Shown in pieces: positions 32,708 through 44,713 of a stretch of DNA of 64,000 bases. The stretch comes from Malania oleifera (lineage: Eukaryota > Streptophyta > Magnoliopsida > Santalales > Ximeniaceae), in assembly GCF_029873635.1 (NCBI RefSeq), contig NC_080417.1, positions 30,492,214 through 30,556,213 of the forward strand, in the 5' to 3' direction. The notes beneath the pieces were generated by a model. That model made no database searches. It was not told the DNA's origin and saw only the letters and a program-made list of their open reading frames with translations. The stretch's first letter is position 1, and each line of letters starts with the position of its first letter. The translations under genes were made by a program, and so were the position numbers.

Positions 32708-33115
32708 TTTGATCTTTCTTTCTTCTCTCTATTCTCACACTTTCTTTTCTCATTTTGCTGGTTTCGATTGAAAGGGAGCATGTCTCTGCTTTCAGATTTG
32801 AGTTCCATTTAAACACCCCAAATATAAGTTCGTTGATTCCTTTTTCTTGATTTTTCTTTGTTTTTTTTCTCTTTTTATTTTTAGTTTGCTTAGATTTTCT
32901 TGGGAAAATTTTCTTGGGTTTTCTTGTGAGACAAACAAGATGGAGCTCAAGTCAATCTAACCAAGGTTGGGTTTAATTTTAGGCTAGGTTGAGTTAATTG
33001 AGATTAATATAGGCTTTGATTAATTATGGGCTTGATTTGGTTTTGGGCTGAATGCTGAGGAAAATTGGGTTGTATTAATTGGGTTGATGGAAGGGTTTCG
33101 TCTAACCAAGGCTTG
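32440..33115 (+). promoter_or_regulatory. Candidate LTR promoter and CT-rich leader
   Basis: TATATATATATTAAAACCCC at about 32468-32486 is followed by several hundred bases of CT-rich sequence, including an uninterrupted CT run at about 32660-32704. The upstream 32280-32440 has several CACGTG-like and GCCACGT words. The layout is that of a plant LTR U3-R junction or a gene promoter; no coding exon follows before the Athila-like remnant. Possibly the front part of the Tat-type LTR that ends at 42195. Confidence 0.4.
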
Positions 33116-33119
33116 GGTC

Positions 33120-35282
33120 CTCAACTACCAAAAATAAAATTTATAAACCTAACTACTCCCAAGTTTAGTACAACAATTAGTAAGTCGGGTATCGATCCTT
33201 AAGGACTCAGGTGCAGTTATTAACCACTTTTAGATTAGTTTACTATTGCTTTGTGTAATAGGAAAAAGATGAGATTTTGATGGGATTATTAACAATCTAC
33301 TGAAAGCATGTAAATTCTATATTATCATTAGTCCTACGAAGCAGATTTAAGATCATGAATCATGCCTAGACTGTCATTTGGCACAAGTTATTTTTTCGGT
33401 CAATTATCCGTCTTAGGTTATCGATTAAATGGACCATTCGATGGCATAAAGTAGCGAAGGTGCACCAACCGTCTGTAACACGGTCGGGAAACAGGGTATA
33501 CTTTTTCTCAACAATCATGAATCCACCCCATACATGAATCGTAGCCTAATCCATATAGGTGACTGAATCCCTAACTAGGCTATCCTATCCCCTAAGGTCT
33601 CATCATTCACAAAGACGTACACTTGCATGATATTTAAATGAAAGTATGTAAAGGAAAGTATATAAATGAATGTAGTAAAGAAAAGCATGTAAAGGAAAGC
33701 AGTAAAGATGGCTTCAATTGCAAAATCAAAAGTTTGTCACTAACAATCAAGATTACAACAAAGAACCAGAACAAGAATTTAAATTGAAAGTAGTAAATCT
33801 AATCTACTTTGGTTCTCAATGGCTTTCTAGGTCTTTCACTAATCCAAAATAGGTCAGAAAGGAACCCTAAGAGCATATTCGAAACTAATATTTATACCCA
33901 TTAGGGTTTACAAGGTTTGAATTTAAAAATAGGAAACTTCTGCCAAACAACTTGCACAGAAGATTGTCGTTGTCAACCAAGTTGCACCCATGCTTTCCCC
34001 TGGTCGCGCCCTAGTTGAGGCTTGTGGGAAATCAGGAATTCAAACTTCAACATATTTGACTTAGTCACACCAATGGGTCTTGCTGGTCAAGCTTCTGGTC
34101 AAGACTTGTAGCATCTTAACTTTAATTCAGCCTTAGGAACTCGACTTAGTTGCCCTCAAGGTCTCTTAGTCAACCACTCGGTCGAGACTCTCAGTATATT
34201 TGGCTCAATAGGCTTCAGTATCTCGAGTTGGTCGCCTTTAAGGGTCACTTGGTCGATCACTTGGTCGAACCTTGCTGCATTTCTTTTTCATTCTGAACCT
34301 TGGAGTCTACAGCTTGTGACCTAGTCGCCCCTGTGCTACTGGTCGCACCACATGGTCGAACAAAGTCTTCTTTCCTTTGATTGCATTGAGGCTCTAGGGT
34401 TTTGGTTAGGCATATGGTTTGAGCTTTGAGCTTCCTAATTACTCCCTTGGTTTATCGTAATGCTTAACTCCTCAGTTTTAACCTTTTTTTCCAAAAACAC
34501 TCACAAGCCTTGCATAACTCTAAACTATGTTAACAAAGGGTATATACAAGATAAAAGAAGACAAAACAAAGGTGAATAAGGGCTAAAATAGTGCATTTTA
34601 GGGACTCATCAAAACCCCCAAATTGCACTTTGCTAGTCCTCAAGCAAAGAAAAAACTAAGAAAACTACAAAATCCAATCTACCTCCTCTTTCATGGGAAA
34701 CACGGTTGCATTTACCATATGCAACAAGATTTTAAGCCCCTAGGTTGACCGTAGTGGACGAGTTATAGTCTTGTGAGGGTTTTCAGAGTGATATATCCGT
34801 GAACATGGAATAAGATAACATGCAACACAATTATGTCATTTTACGTGCAGGTATATAGCCTAATTACACGCAGGCTCCTCCATACATAATTTTATCATAC
34901 ACACAACTCCGCAACATATTACTCATGCAAGTTTCAACAGTGTACAACCATCATGAAAGGCATAACTCACAAAGAATCAACTAGAAATTTCAATTCAAAG
35001 TTAATATCATCATGTAAATTCAAGTATGGATAGGCCACGTCACAAGGCATGTGTGAAGTGAATGATTCGTTACACTCAGGATATCTCTTGGACACCTATA
35101 GAATGGTCGTATTGACTCAGCCTCACTGGTATAATCTCAAAAACACTCAAGAAGATAGGTTCACTCTTATATATGAGGAAGAATGTCATGATCAAACATC
35201 CCATATATTTTGAAGAACTAACGCTAAAAATGGAGTGAACTAGTCTTCTAGGAATAGGATCCAACCTATTAATGAGGTGTCG
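33120..35282 (-). mobile_element. Athila-like remnant, non-coding portion
   Basis: CTACTCCCAAG with AGTCGGGTATCGATCCTTAAGGACTC is wording common in Athila-type LTR or leader regions. From 33960 to 34400 the word GGTCGC/GGTCGA recurs about a dozen times. No coding frame. Assigned to the same element as 39393-40606 by proximity only. Confidence 0.4.
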
Positions 35283-36798
35283 TATAACACCCTTAACCCG
35301 AGAGTGGGGCCTGGGGGGTTATATGTTCCTTCCACCTATCTCTGATACCACTTGTAACTTTGCCATTTTAATTTGGGTGTGATTACAACTGATACTTATC
35401 AGGGCACTCACCTTACTCGGTAAGCCCTCTGGCGGAGAGTCTTACCTCGCCATAATCATTAATGTATTTTAATTCCCATACATGTACTCACACACATTTA
35501 ACATCAATCATACCATAGAATTTGTATACACATACACCATAGCACATCCACATTTACAATACATTTAATTCACATCCACATAGGATACTACACAAATACT
35601 TCACTTTCCATGGTTCTCAGGGCATCCCTCCCCATTGTTCCTAGCACGTACTTCACAACAGACATCCACTGTTACACTTTCACAATGACCTATTCATAGT
35701 AAATCAATAAAACGAACTCCTCAGGCCTGCCAACGTTTTACCCCCTTTATATAAATGACAATATAACGAACTCCTCAGGCCTGCCAACGTTATATCGCGA
35801 TTTATATCAAGGACAATATAACGAACTCCTCAAGCCTGCCAACGCTATATTGTGAAATACCCAAATAACCACACAAAACAAATCACCCAAACATATTAAT
35901 TCATTTACCACAGTAATCACAACCAGTTTATTATAAAGAGTTAATCTTATGCCACACAATTTAAACATTAAATCATATTTTAATAACCTGAGATGGTTAA
36001 CCCTACTCACTTTGATCCTTTATAAAATACATATAATGATTCAAAACCAATAATTTAGTCTGATTAGAACGTTCAGAAAATCTATTTCTATAACCCCGTG
36101 TTCATATACTTTAGTTTAATCGAATAGCTTTGGAAATAACGGTTGTTTACATAACCCTAAGCCCAAATACTCCTTTTTAAAACGAATAGGTTTAGTAACA
36201 AAAGCGGTATTTATATATATAAACCTATATACTCCATTTTAACCGGTAGAATTTACAAAAGAACTGACATAATTTATTCCCCTTACTTGTTTTTTTGAAA
36301 ACGACCCGAAACGAACAGGAAAGCAAAACCCTATCGCTAGCTTTCAGAAACTCGCTGCAAAAACTGTTCTGGCAACCCAGGAGAGAAGAGAAAGTTGTTC
36401 GAAGGGCGAGAGTGGATCCCATGAAGCCTCGGGAGAGAGAGAGACACACACACATAGGAGAGAGAGAAAGAGAAAACTGAGCCCTAGGTTTTAGAGAGAG
36501 AGAGTTTTGAGTTTTTATGAAAAAAAAAAAATGAGCTGAAGCCTATTTATAGGCGAGCTACCTTGCGGGAAACCATCGACGGTTTTTTTGGGTTTGACTA
36601 AATCGTCAAAGGTTTGGTACTTAAAACCCTCTCGGTTGTTGTAACCGTCGACAGTTTTTTGAGATGGCCTCAAACTATCGACGGTTTGGTCCTGTACCAA
36701 ACCATCTCCATTCATTTTTCTTGCTTTTCCTTGCCTTTTATTAATTTCCTTTTTCTTTTATTTATTTTTCTTTATTTTTCTTAGTTCAGGTCTCTACA
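35283..36798 (-). mobile_element. Solo gypsy LTR (1.5 kb)
   Basis: Runs from TATAACACCC (normally TGTAACACCC) to GTCTCTACA. Inside, on the minus strand, are a motif array at 36568-36705 (ATCGACGGTTT-like), a TATA box CCTATAAATAGGC (about 36542-36555) and a CT-rich leader (36429-36510). 41-60-bp units with AACGAACTCCTCAGGCCTGCCAACG repeat three times at about 35710-35850. No partner LTR, primer site or coding region adjoins it. Flanks TGTCG and TATCA match if two G-to-A changes are allowed. Confidence 0.65.
36568..36705 (-). promoter_or_regulatory. ATCGACGGTTT array upstream of the LTR TATA box
   Basis: Copies of CCATCGACGGTTT, AACCGTCGACAGTTT and CTATCGACGGTTT lie directly upstream (minus strand) of CCTATAAATAGGC. 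Same position relative to TATA as in other LTRs of the window. Confidence 0.5.
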
Positions 36799-39385
36799 TA
36801 TCAGGTCCTTCACCCTAACGTCTTCTCACCTACTCGCCACATCCAACCAAGACCACCCTAGATTGACCTATTCATAGACTATGCATGAGTACATCTTAAG
36901 TATCGGACGGCTTAAGAATCTTCATACTTGCAAGATCATGTGTGTTGTGTCCCTAGCTTGACCCTTTTATATTTGGAGCAGGTATTCTATATATTTTTCA
37001 TCACATTTTCTCCTATTCTCATTCTTTTTATACAATTTTCTTTCTATCATGGTCATCTAGGACATTTTTCACAACTTTTATGTCTTTATACCATCGATAG
37101 AAAATTAATCTTGAACAGGAGTCCATGAACTAAGTCCATCTCTAGGGGTGACTCAATTTTCATGTCTTGAGTAGGCTACAAGACCTAGGTTTATATCTCC
37201 CCACTAGACATCACCTTTAAGCTAGAAAATGCAAGAACCGAGACTAGCAAGCAAATAAAATCTAGAAAAAGAAAGTTGAGTTCCATGAACTTAGAGTTTG
37301 ACATAAAAAACTCAAGAAAAACGAAAGGCTCAACAGTAGCTCACAAGGTGTCATTGTTCTCTCAATGCTCTCAAGGAACCCTAGGTGCTTCAAGCCACGT
37401 GAAAGTGCATCCTAACCTTGTGAAGCACCATGTGAATACAAGATTTTACACAACCGCATTAAAACGAATGAATAACTAGTCAACCCTCATAGAGTAGCAA
37501 ATCAATGCATTGGCTATATTATATGAAACTACACAGAAGAAACTTACTACTTCGTTAGTGAGCATAACAAGGTCATATAAATGATGGGCCTAAGCATGTA
37601 ATATCTAGGTGATAAAGAAGTATGTAAAGGGTATAAATAGTGTTAACATGACATAAAACAGATAGTGTTCACTGAAAATTTTGAAAATATGTCATTTTTT
37701 TGCTTGAAATGTGCCATGCAGTGTTTTCCTACCCCCTATCACCAACTTAAAACTTCAATATCCTATTGAAGTTTGGAAAGAAAGAACCTGGAAAGAAAGG
37801 AAGGAAACACTGCGTGGTGTATAAAATCAATCAGTGTATTTGCATAAGTAACAACCATAAAATCCAGAAATAAATAGAGAATGCAATGATACACAAAAGC
37901 ACAAATGACATGTCAAAAGCCAAAAGCACCATGTAATTTTCATTGATATCAATGGAAGTACAATGTATATAGAAAGTCAAAGCACCTATACAACCTTTCC
38001 CAAAAACATGGTGATATATACAAAAAATAAAATAAAATAAGAAAAGAGAAGAAAAGGTGTGTCTAAGCACAATATATACATAGAGAGCGCAAAAATGGAT
38101 CCTAAACACCTAGTCCAAGTCCGACTCAGAATCAGAATCAAAAATAGGGTAAGGATTATTGAGAGAATTTTCGGGGCCAGATGAGGATGCCACTGCAGTG
38201 GCTATAGCATGGACCATCACCACCATCGAACCCTAGATGTCAGGAGTAAGGTGGGGAAGTGGTGTGGTTGGCTGCACTAAAATGATCAACGCTGTGGAGG
38301 ACTATTTAGGGGTGGCGTTGTAGCACGCTTTAGGGGCATCTATGTAACCTCAGGGTTCACCCTTGGTGCCTTCATCTCCTCCACCAACCATTCCTGCTCC
38401 CTCAAAGAAGATCCTTCCCTAGGTGGGTCTTAGGACCTTTGACGCCGAGCTGCAGATCTTGGTGACCAGCCCTGCTTTTCATCAGTTTGGATCCTGAATG
38501 TAGTCGCATCTTTGAATGGGTGTGTATAGAAGAAAATAAAGAGGACAAAGAAGCACAGGTGTAAAGGAGGTAAAAGGGCAAAAACCCTAGATCACCTAAT
38601 AGGGCTCTGAATGAAGATGAGATCGCTGGAGCTAAGTTCGGTGGCTGGAGGGTTATCGGAGGCTTAGAGATGGTGATTGGGGCTCGGGAAACTAAGTCGA
38701 AGGGAGGGGCAACGAGAGGATACCGAGAGAACATTGGTTAAATTGGTTGGGGCTTTGCGGGAGAAAAGGTTTTAGACGTAACCTTCTACAGCTTCGACCA
38801 GGTCGCACTAGCTGAGTGCTGGTCATGCGTGGTGGCACCCCAACTTATTTCAAAAAAATCTACTCTTTTGACCAAGTCATGCCCAACTCAATGCTGGTCA
38901 CGGACATAGTTGAACTTCTTAGTAATTTTTAAGTTCAGAAGAGTTTAGGGACCAGAGCAGGTCTTGCCAATGAAGTGATGGTCGCGCCCTTGGTTGAACT
39001 CCTCAGTAATTTGGAAATTCAAAAAGCTTTCATGGCTTGATTAGGTTGCACCCCTAACTATCCTATGACTTACTCTTAAGAGTGTAAACCCTATTTACTC
39101 TACTATGTACAATCTAGGGGCTCAAAAAGAAAAGAAAAATACTTGGGTTGCCTTTTGGAAGCACTAAGCTTGCCGTCTTCAGCCAGACGCATGAAAGCTT
39201 ATGTCGAACTCACCATGGTTCTAAGCTAAGAGTGTCCTCCCTCATTTCTTCATTAAACCATGTCTTGCATACCCATAATTGTCCCTCTAAATAGGAGGTT
39301 GAATGGTGAATTGCAAGAATTTGCTCGTACGGGCCCTCCATACCAGATATAGAGGGGCTCTCGAGTTGAAGTATATCTTCTAAAG
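36799..39385. other. Non-coding remnant of a retroelement
   Basis: No recognisable domain. From about 38760 to 39060 a GGTCGCACT / GGTCATGC / GGTCGCGCCC motif recurs, as in 33960-34400, suggesting the same family. The 110-aa minus frame at 38402-38734 has no known motif. Confidence 0.4.
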
Positions 39386-39392
39386 GGTCCCT

Positions 39393-39958
39393 CTATAGAA
39401 TTGAGGGAGTCACTTCCTTAACACATTCATCAATCAGGTCAACGTCCAAAGCTTGGATGTCATCAGGTGGATGTTGGGAAGCATGGAATACATTCAGCCG
39501 GAGCTGCATGTTGCTAAAGGACACACCCATAATCCCCGACCTACATTGAATGTTGGTGTTAGCTATAGCTAAGAATGGTCGTCCCAATAGGACAAGAACG
39601 GGTCTTTGGTTGGGTCCAAGGATTCCATATCCAAGACTATGAAGTCAATGGGATAGTAGAACTCTTCAACCTTGACCAAGACGTCCTCTATCACACCCCT
39701 AGGTCTCTTTACTAACTGATCGGCGAAACACAAGGTGGCTGGGGTGGGTTTCAGCTCTCCTAAGTTGAATTGCTTAAAGATTGAGTACGGAAGTAGGTTC
39801 ACATTTGCCTCTAAATCTAAAAGAGCCCTATCAATAGTGTAATTTCCAATTACACATGAAATTGTTGGAGCACTGAGGTCATTTAGTTTAGGAGGAAGGT
39901 GACATAATAAAATTGAGCTTAGATGCTCGGCCAGCCTCACTTGTTTGTTCATAAACAC
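39393..39958 (-). pseudogene. Athila-type aspartic protease
   Basis: Overlapping frames 39569-39958 and 39393-39587 read LPPKLNDLSAPTISCVIGNY, then ALLDLEANVNLLPYSIF, FADQLVKRPRGVIEDVLVKV and PIDFIVLDME, and after a frame change MGRPFLAIANT. This is the protease of Athila-type gypsy elements, where the active site is usually DLGASVN; here it is DLEANVN, so the Gly and Ser positions are lost. The frames overlap near 39580, indicating a frameshift. Confidence 0.88.
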
Positions 39959-40103
39959 CCTTGATTTTCTCTTCTATGTGCGCAGGTCCTTAAGGCACTT
40001 GGCATACGCAAACACTTGCTTAATGGCATCTAAGAGAGGAATGTTGACCTTAACTTGTCAAAATGTGTCCATAATGGACTAAGTGGTGGTCTCCTTCTTA
40101 GAT

Positions 40104-40606
40104 TTAGGGTGCATGAAGAACTGCAAGGTAAGGACCTATAGGAATATAATGGGGAATTGCTTCATCCTTGGAAAGGGCAAGTGTCTCGGTATCAGCTATC
40201 AGACTAGGAGAAGGAGGATCACATGGTTCATCTTTGGGTTCTTTCTTCGTCTTCCCCCTACCCTTTCCTTGGTTTAGCTTCTCCCTAACCCTATTTTTTT
40301 TTACCTCCCTACCACTCCAAAGAATGATCACAGCTTGGGCTTGCTTATTATAGGATGAAGGTCTAGCAGTCGGTTCACAATCTACCCCATATTGGCCCTT
40401 CGGGTTAACTAGAGGCTGACTTAGAAACTTGCCCTCATCCCTCATACTCAAAGACATAGCTAGTTGCCCCATGGTGGCTTTTTTATCTTGGGAATCGATT
40501 AGGAGTGGGGGTGAAGGAGTTGCTGATCTACTTAACGATCAACCTTAATGCCTTTCAGGGCTTTCAGCACCATCTCCTAGAAGGAATCATACTTAGGCTG
40601 AGGAGG
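40104..40606 (-). pseudogene. Athila-type gag C-terminus
   Basis: The 122-aa frame 40104-40472 starts MGQLAMSLSMRDEGKFLSQP and has QAVIILWSGREV, equivalent to the AITLRSGK motif before the Athila protease. It precedes the protease in the expected order. Upstream sequence stops at about 40607 where the CACTA-like fragment begins. Confidence 0.75.
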
Positions 40607-40800
40607 AGATGGTTGCAGATAATTTCTGTAAGAAAAATGTTTTCCAGCGACATTTTCTAATTTTTAGTATCGAAAGTATTAGTGACGGTTTAAAATCCCT
40701 CACTAATGCTTCACTTTTAGTGACGAAATTGAATCCGTCACTAATAGTTTCGTCACTAAAAACCAGGTTTTTTGTATTGATAGCATTTTTATGTTTATAC
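40607..40800. mobile_element. CACTA-type terminal fragment
   Basis: ATTAGTGACGGTTT, CCCTCACTAATG, TTAGTGACGAAATT and CCGTCACTAATAG occur within 100 bp, and CGTCACTAAAAACCAGG runs into TTTTTTGTATTG, close to the TTTCTTGTAGTG expected for a CACTA end. Its end matches that of the fragment at 1770-2290, so the same family is present twice. Confidence 0.5.
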
Positions 40801-40857
40801 TTTAATGATTGCTTACTTCTTGTTTTGATTTATCTTGTGTATTTGTGTTCAAAGGAG

Positions 40858-42195
40858 TGAACTTTGAAGGGAGTTTGGAAAATTGGCAACTTTGCATGGG
40901 CCTTGGTGGCCAAGTGGGCTAGGATCAAACTTTCTTCTTCTTTTCTCTTGATTTAAAATGTGCAAGCTCGACTTTATTTGATCTAATCAGTTTTGGTTTG
41001 AATAGGTTGCAGGGTTGCTTTGGAGGCTTGCAACTTGGTTAAGGTTGGTTTTCTTACTTTATGACTCAAATCTTGTGTCCTTGATGTTTATGGATTAAGT
41101 TAAATTGCTTTCTTGATTTGAATGGTTGTTGGTTTCTTTTTTATTCATATTTCCTATTATGTGGCTACAATATATAGTTGTTGGTTTCCTTTTGATTCAT
41201 ATTCCCTTTTATATGACCACAATAGTTGTTGGTTTTCTTTTGATTCATGTTTAATTTTAAGTGACCACAATGGTGGTTAGTTTCCTTTTTTTGAACCAAG
41301 TCTCCTTATATATTACCACAATGTGTTGTTGGTTTCCTTTTGATTCATGTTTCCTTATATTTGATCATAAGTTTCTTTTTGAACAAAACGTATATATCAG
41401 CACAATATGTTGTTGAGTGCTTTTAAATGCTTCAGTGTTCTTTTTTTTTTATCACATGATATGATTTTGGTTTGCTCATCAATGCATGCATGTTCTAAAA
41501 AGCCAATTCATTGCATATTGGACATTTGGAAGTTAAACTAGGTTCTCTTGTATTTTACCACATGATATGACTTTTTACCAAAAAATAAGGAAAAATCTTT
41601 AAAATTTTCAGAAAATTTTAGGAAAAATGTTGAAAAATTTTAGAAAATTTTGAAAAATCTGGGAATGTTTTTAAAAATTCTTTTAATAAAAAATAAATTT
41701 TATGATTTTATTTGATTTGTATGTGTGTGCGTCCCTATGATTTAAAAAAAAAAAAAATAAGGTATTTTACATCTCACCGGTATTAGCTCTAAGGGGGATC
41801 TATCTAACAAGATCCCCTCATTTGGAGGTCTTATTAGACATTCCTAAATCACACTAAGATTTTTAATCTATTGTTAATTTTGTTCATTTGTTTTAAAAAG
41901 GAGTTAATGGAAGATTATTAAATTCAATTTGGGAATAATTAATAATTAATTAGGTACCGTTTGCCGAACATGTGTGTAAGGGGTACGAATACCTTCCTCT
42001 CGCATAACTGTATTCCAGATCCCAACTCTGGTAAAAGTAGGTTTAGTCTAGTGACCAATCAAAAGAAGAGTAATTAGATGTTCTAACTGCCCCAAGAAAA
42101 AATATATTAGTGGCGACTCCAAATCAAAAATTTCAATATCATATATTATATTTCCTCGTGCCCCAGGGCCCCTGCGCTCCGGGGACGTCGCAACA
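40858..42195 (+). mobile_element. Tat/Ogre-type LTR, 3' part
   Basis: Ends GGACGTCGCAACA at 42195, with GTGGCGACTCCA at about 42110 and GGGGTACGAATACCTTCC near 41979, wording shared by plant Tat/Ogre LTRs. It aligns with the reverse complement of 24753-25228. No primer site follows 42195, so the interior is not here. Confidence 0.6.
41126..41420. repeat. About five imperfect ~50-bp tandem repeats
   Basis: Units begin TTGTTGGTTTCCTTTTGATTC and end near CCACAATA; copies differ by 20 percent or more. Lies inside the Tat-type LTR. Confidence 0.7.
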
Positions 42196-42689
42196 GATGT
42201 CAATTTCGATTTCAATTCAAACAAATAAAGGAAATTAGTAGTAAAACATGAAATTCTTTGTGAAACTTTAGAAATTGTCAACAAACATAATAATGTAAGT
42301 CTTAGGACTAATATATTACAATTTATATATATATATATATATATATAATATAAACATAAAATGTTACTATAAGTTTATTTTTTAGATAATTTTTTATTTT
42401 AATAAACATAAATAAAATAAATTTAAAGATAAATTTCACTTCACTCCTAAACCTCTTATTTGAATTTAAAGAAATTTTATTTTATAGTTAAACCAGTAAA
42501 TTTTAAAAATTTTAGATAATTTTAAAATAAATTTTGACATTTTGATTTTGGGATAAACTTTCAAACCAAGGTGAAAATTGAATAGCAAACGTCGGCTTAG
42601 TCTGCAAATAAAGTTGGAGTGCTTGCTTGGGAAAATGGGAACATGGTGGAGAGTCAAGGCCGGGTCTTTCCATGATTTGTCGTCTTTAT
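42196..42689. other. Intergenic upstream of the F-box gene
   Basis: AT-rich with a (TA)n at 42326-42347. Becomes GC-balanced at about 42590 as the promoter region begins. Confidence 0.5.
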
Positions 42690-42750
42690 ACCTTAGCTAC
42701 GGGGCTAGCACTCGTTTCTCTTCCTCAGTTTCTCTCTAAACTTTGGGCAG
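42640..42750 (+). promoter_or_regulatory. Candidate promoter and 5'UTR exon of the F-box gene
   Basis: TCTTTATACC at about 42685-42694 is a TATA-like site. About 30-60 bases later a pyrimidine-rich leader ends in GGGCAG followed by GTACGACAATTTC, a plausible splice donor at 42751. The sequence after it (T-rich, with GTAGATTTTCTTTGTG) is like the start of plant leader introns. No ATG-led frame lies here. Inferred from sequence only. Confidence 0.4.
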
Positions 42751-44713
42751 GTACGACAATTTCACTCGTCTCATTTTTTGCTTCGTCATCGTAGATTTTC
42801 TTTGTGATGAAAATGAAATTAATGATGACTGTAGCACGGCCCATTATCCTCTCGATCGACTTCTAGGGTTTCTGTTTGTTTGCTGTTTTTTGTGACGTAG
42901 ATGCAATTTAATGGAGCTGATTCTGATATAACGCCTTAGGTTCATTTGGGTTTAATCTATATGTTTTTTTTGTTTACTTTTTATTCATTATTCTCTTAGC
43001 TTTGCATACTTGATTTGTTTTCAATCCTTCGGTTTCTGTGGATCCTTATTTCGGTGTTTGGTTCCCGAGAGAATGTGAGAAAAGAAACAAATAGCTGAGA
43101 AAATGTTCCCTCATTCTCGTCGGTGACCAAACGGAGTGGAAGATTTGCTGAATCAGTGAATTTATCGGCGGCTGATCTTATTTTCATTAGTCCTGATTAT
43201 AGTCACCGGTCCAATTATCCTATTATTGGGAGTTATAATCAACATTTCGATTTTTTTGCGTAATTATTATTCAGATTAGTTCTTATGTTAACTCGACATT
43301 TTGCTTTTGGAGTGAATGAGAGAGGAGGAAAAATGTGAGTAAAGGAAGATATTTAAAGTTGGTTTATTAATATGCGTCATTGTTCAATGAGTCAAGAAGA
43401 AAAAAAAAAAAAAACTTAGGCAACAGTGATGGAAATGATTTTTTTCCCAAGTTCTCTCTGCGATGAAGGGGTTGGGTGTTTTGGTTTGGGTGGGGGGGGG
43501 GGGGGGGGAGGGGGTTGTTTGTGTTTTTTAGCACAATTAATCTCCTCTATGGTTTCCAACATTTATCCAAAATATTTAAAGTGACAAATATGCCTCCACA
43601 GGCTTCAGGACCAATAATGATCCTCTTCAACCATTCTTCTCTCTCTCTCTCAGCCCCATTTTTTTGCATCTATGGACCATCTCTTTCATTAGATGGTTGT
43701 CTAATTCACAAGTAGCCTTTTTATTATATTCATGGTTGATGTTTGAGCTTTGATATTGGTAATAATAGATACTTTTGTAGCCATATCGATTTTTTCCCCC
43801 CCTTGGAGTTTTAGCTATACAAAAAAACTAATGTGTTATTTTGTGGTGTTTTTCAAAGGTGGTGACAAACCAAATTATTTAGCATTATAGTGTGAATACC
43901 AAAGGAGAACTTGTGGTGCCATTGGGGACGGAGGTTGGGACCTTACTCCGGGAAGGGGGGCTATAGAGAGAAATGACCTTATGATGTTTTAGTAGACTAT
44001 TTATTAATTTTTCTTTAATTTTTCATTGTCATTTCATTGATGTAAGGACCAATTAGAGATTTACATTTGCATCCAATTAAAAGTGTGAGGACTAAATTGA
44101 GATGAGGCTTAAAACTCAAGGACCAGTTGTGTTAGTAACCTTTTTTGGTTCTCTTGATGGTTTCTCTTTTGTTAGATTTTTCACATTGATAATGCATCTA
44201 ATAGTGGGTGAGCATGATTTGCATTGGTAAGTTACAGTTACACAGACCAAATCTGGAACTTGCTCTATGAATGTCAATTTGAAAATTTTGGAACCTGAAA
44301 CCTACCTTTGAAGGGTTGAACTAGGAGCCAGACTGAACCAGTCAGGTCAGTTCCATACTTCCATGTTATACTTCAAAACTTGTAAATCCAAATTAGGTCC
44401 AGGATTATACAAATCAGTTCAGGTTCTACCATTTATTGAAACTTGTGAAGAATTTTGTAAATCCAACTTATAATTTTTTTTTAAAAAATTTTGTGTCAAA
44501 ATATTGATAAAGCTAAAAAAGAAGAAAACTGCGAGATGTAATTTTCTCAATTCTCAAATAATTAACATTTTTATTCCTTTTTCTTGATATATTAGATAAT
44601 TTGTTATTACTTATATTTATTTGAGAAAGTCATAACAAAACATTGGTTATCCTTGTCGGTTTGCACGTAGCTTTCACATACAATACATCCTTGGGTTTTA
44701 GCTTCATTGAAAT

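Noticed and set aside
36928-38109. Hydrophobic ORFs at 36928-37128 and 37831-38109
   Set aside because: AT-rich frames give Phe/Ile/Leu-rich translations by chance; no motif and no promoter or splice support.
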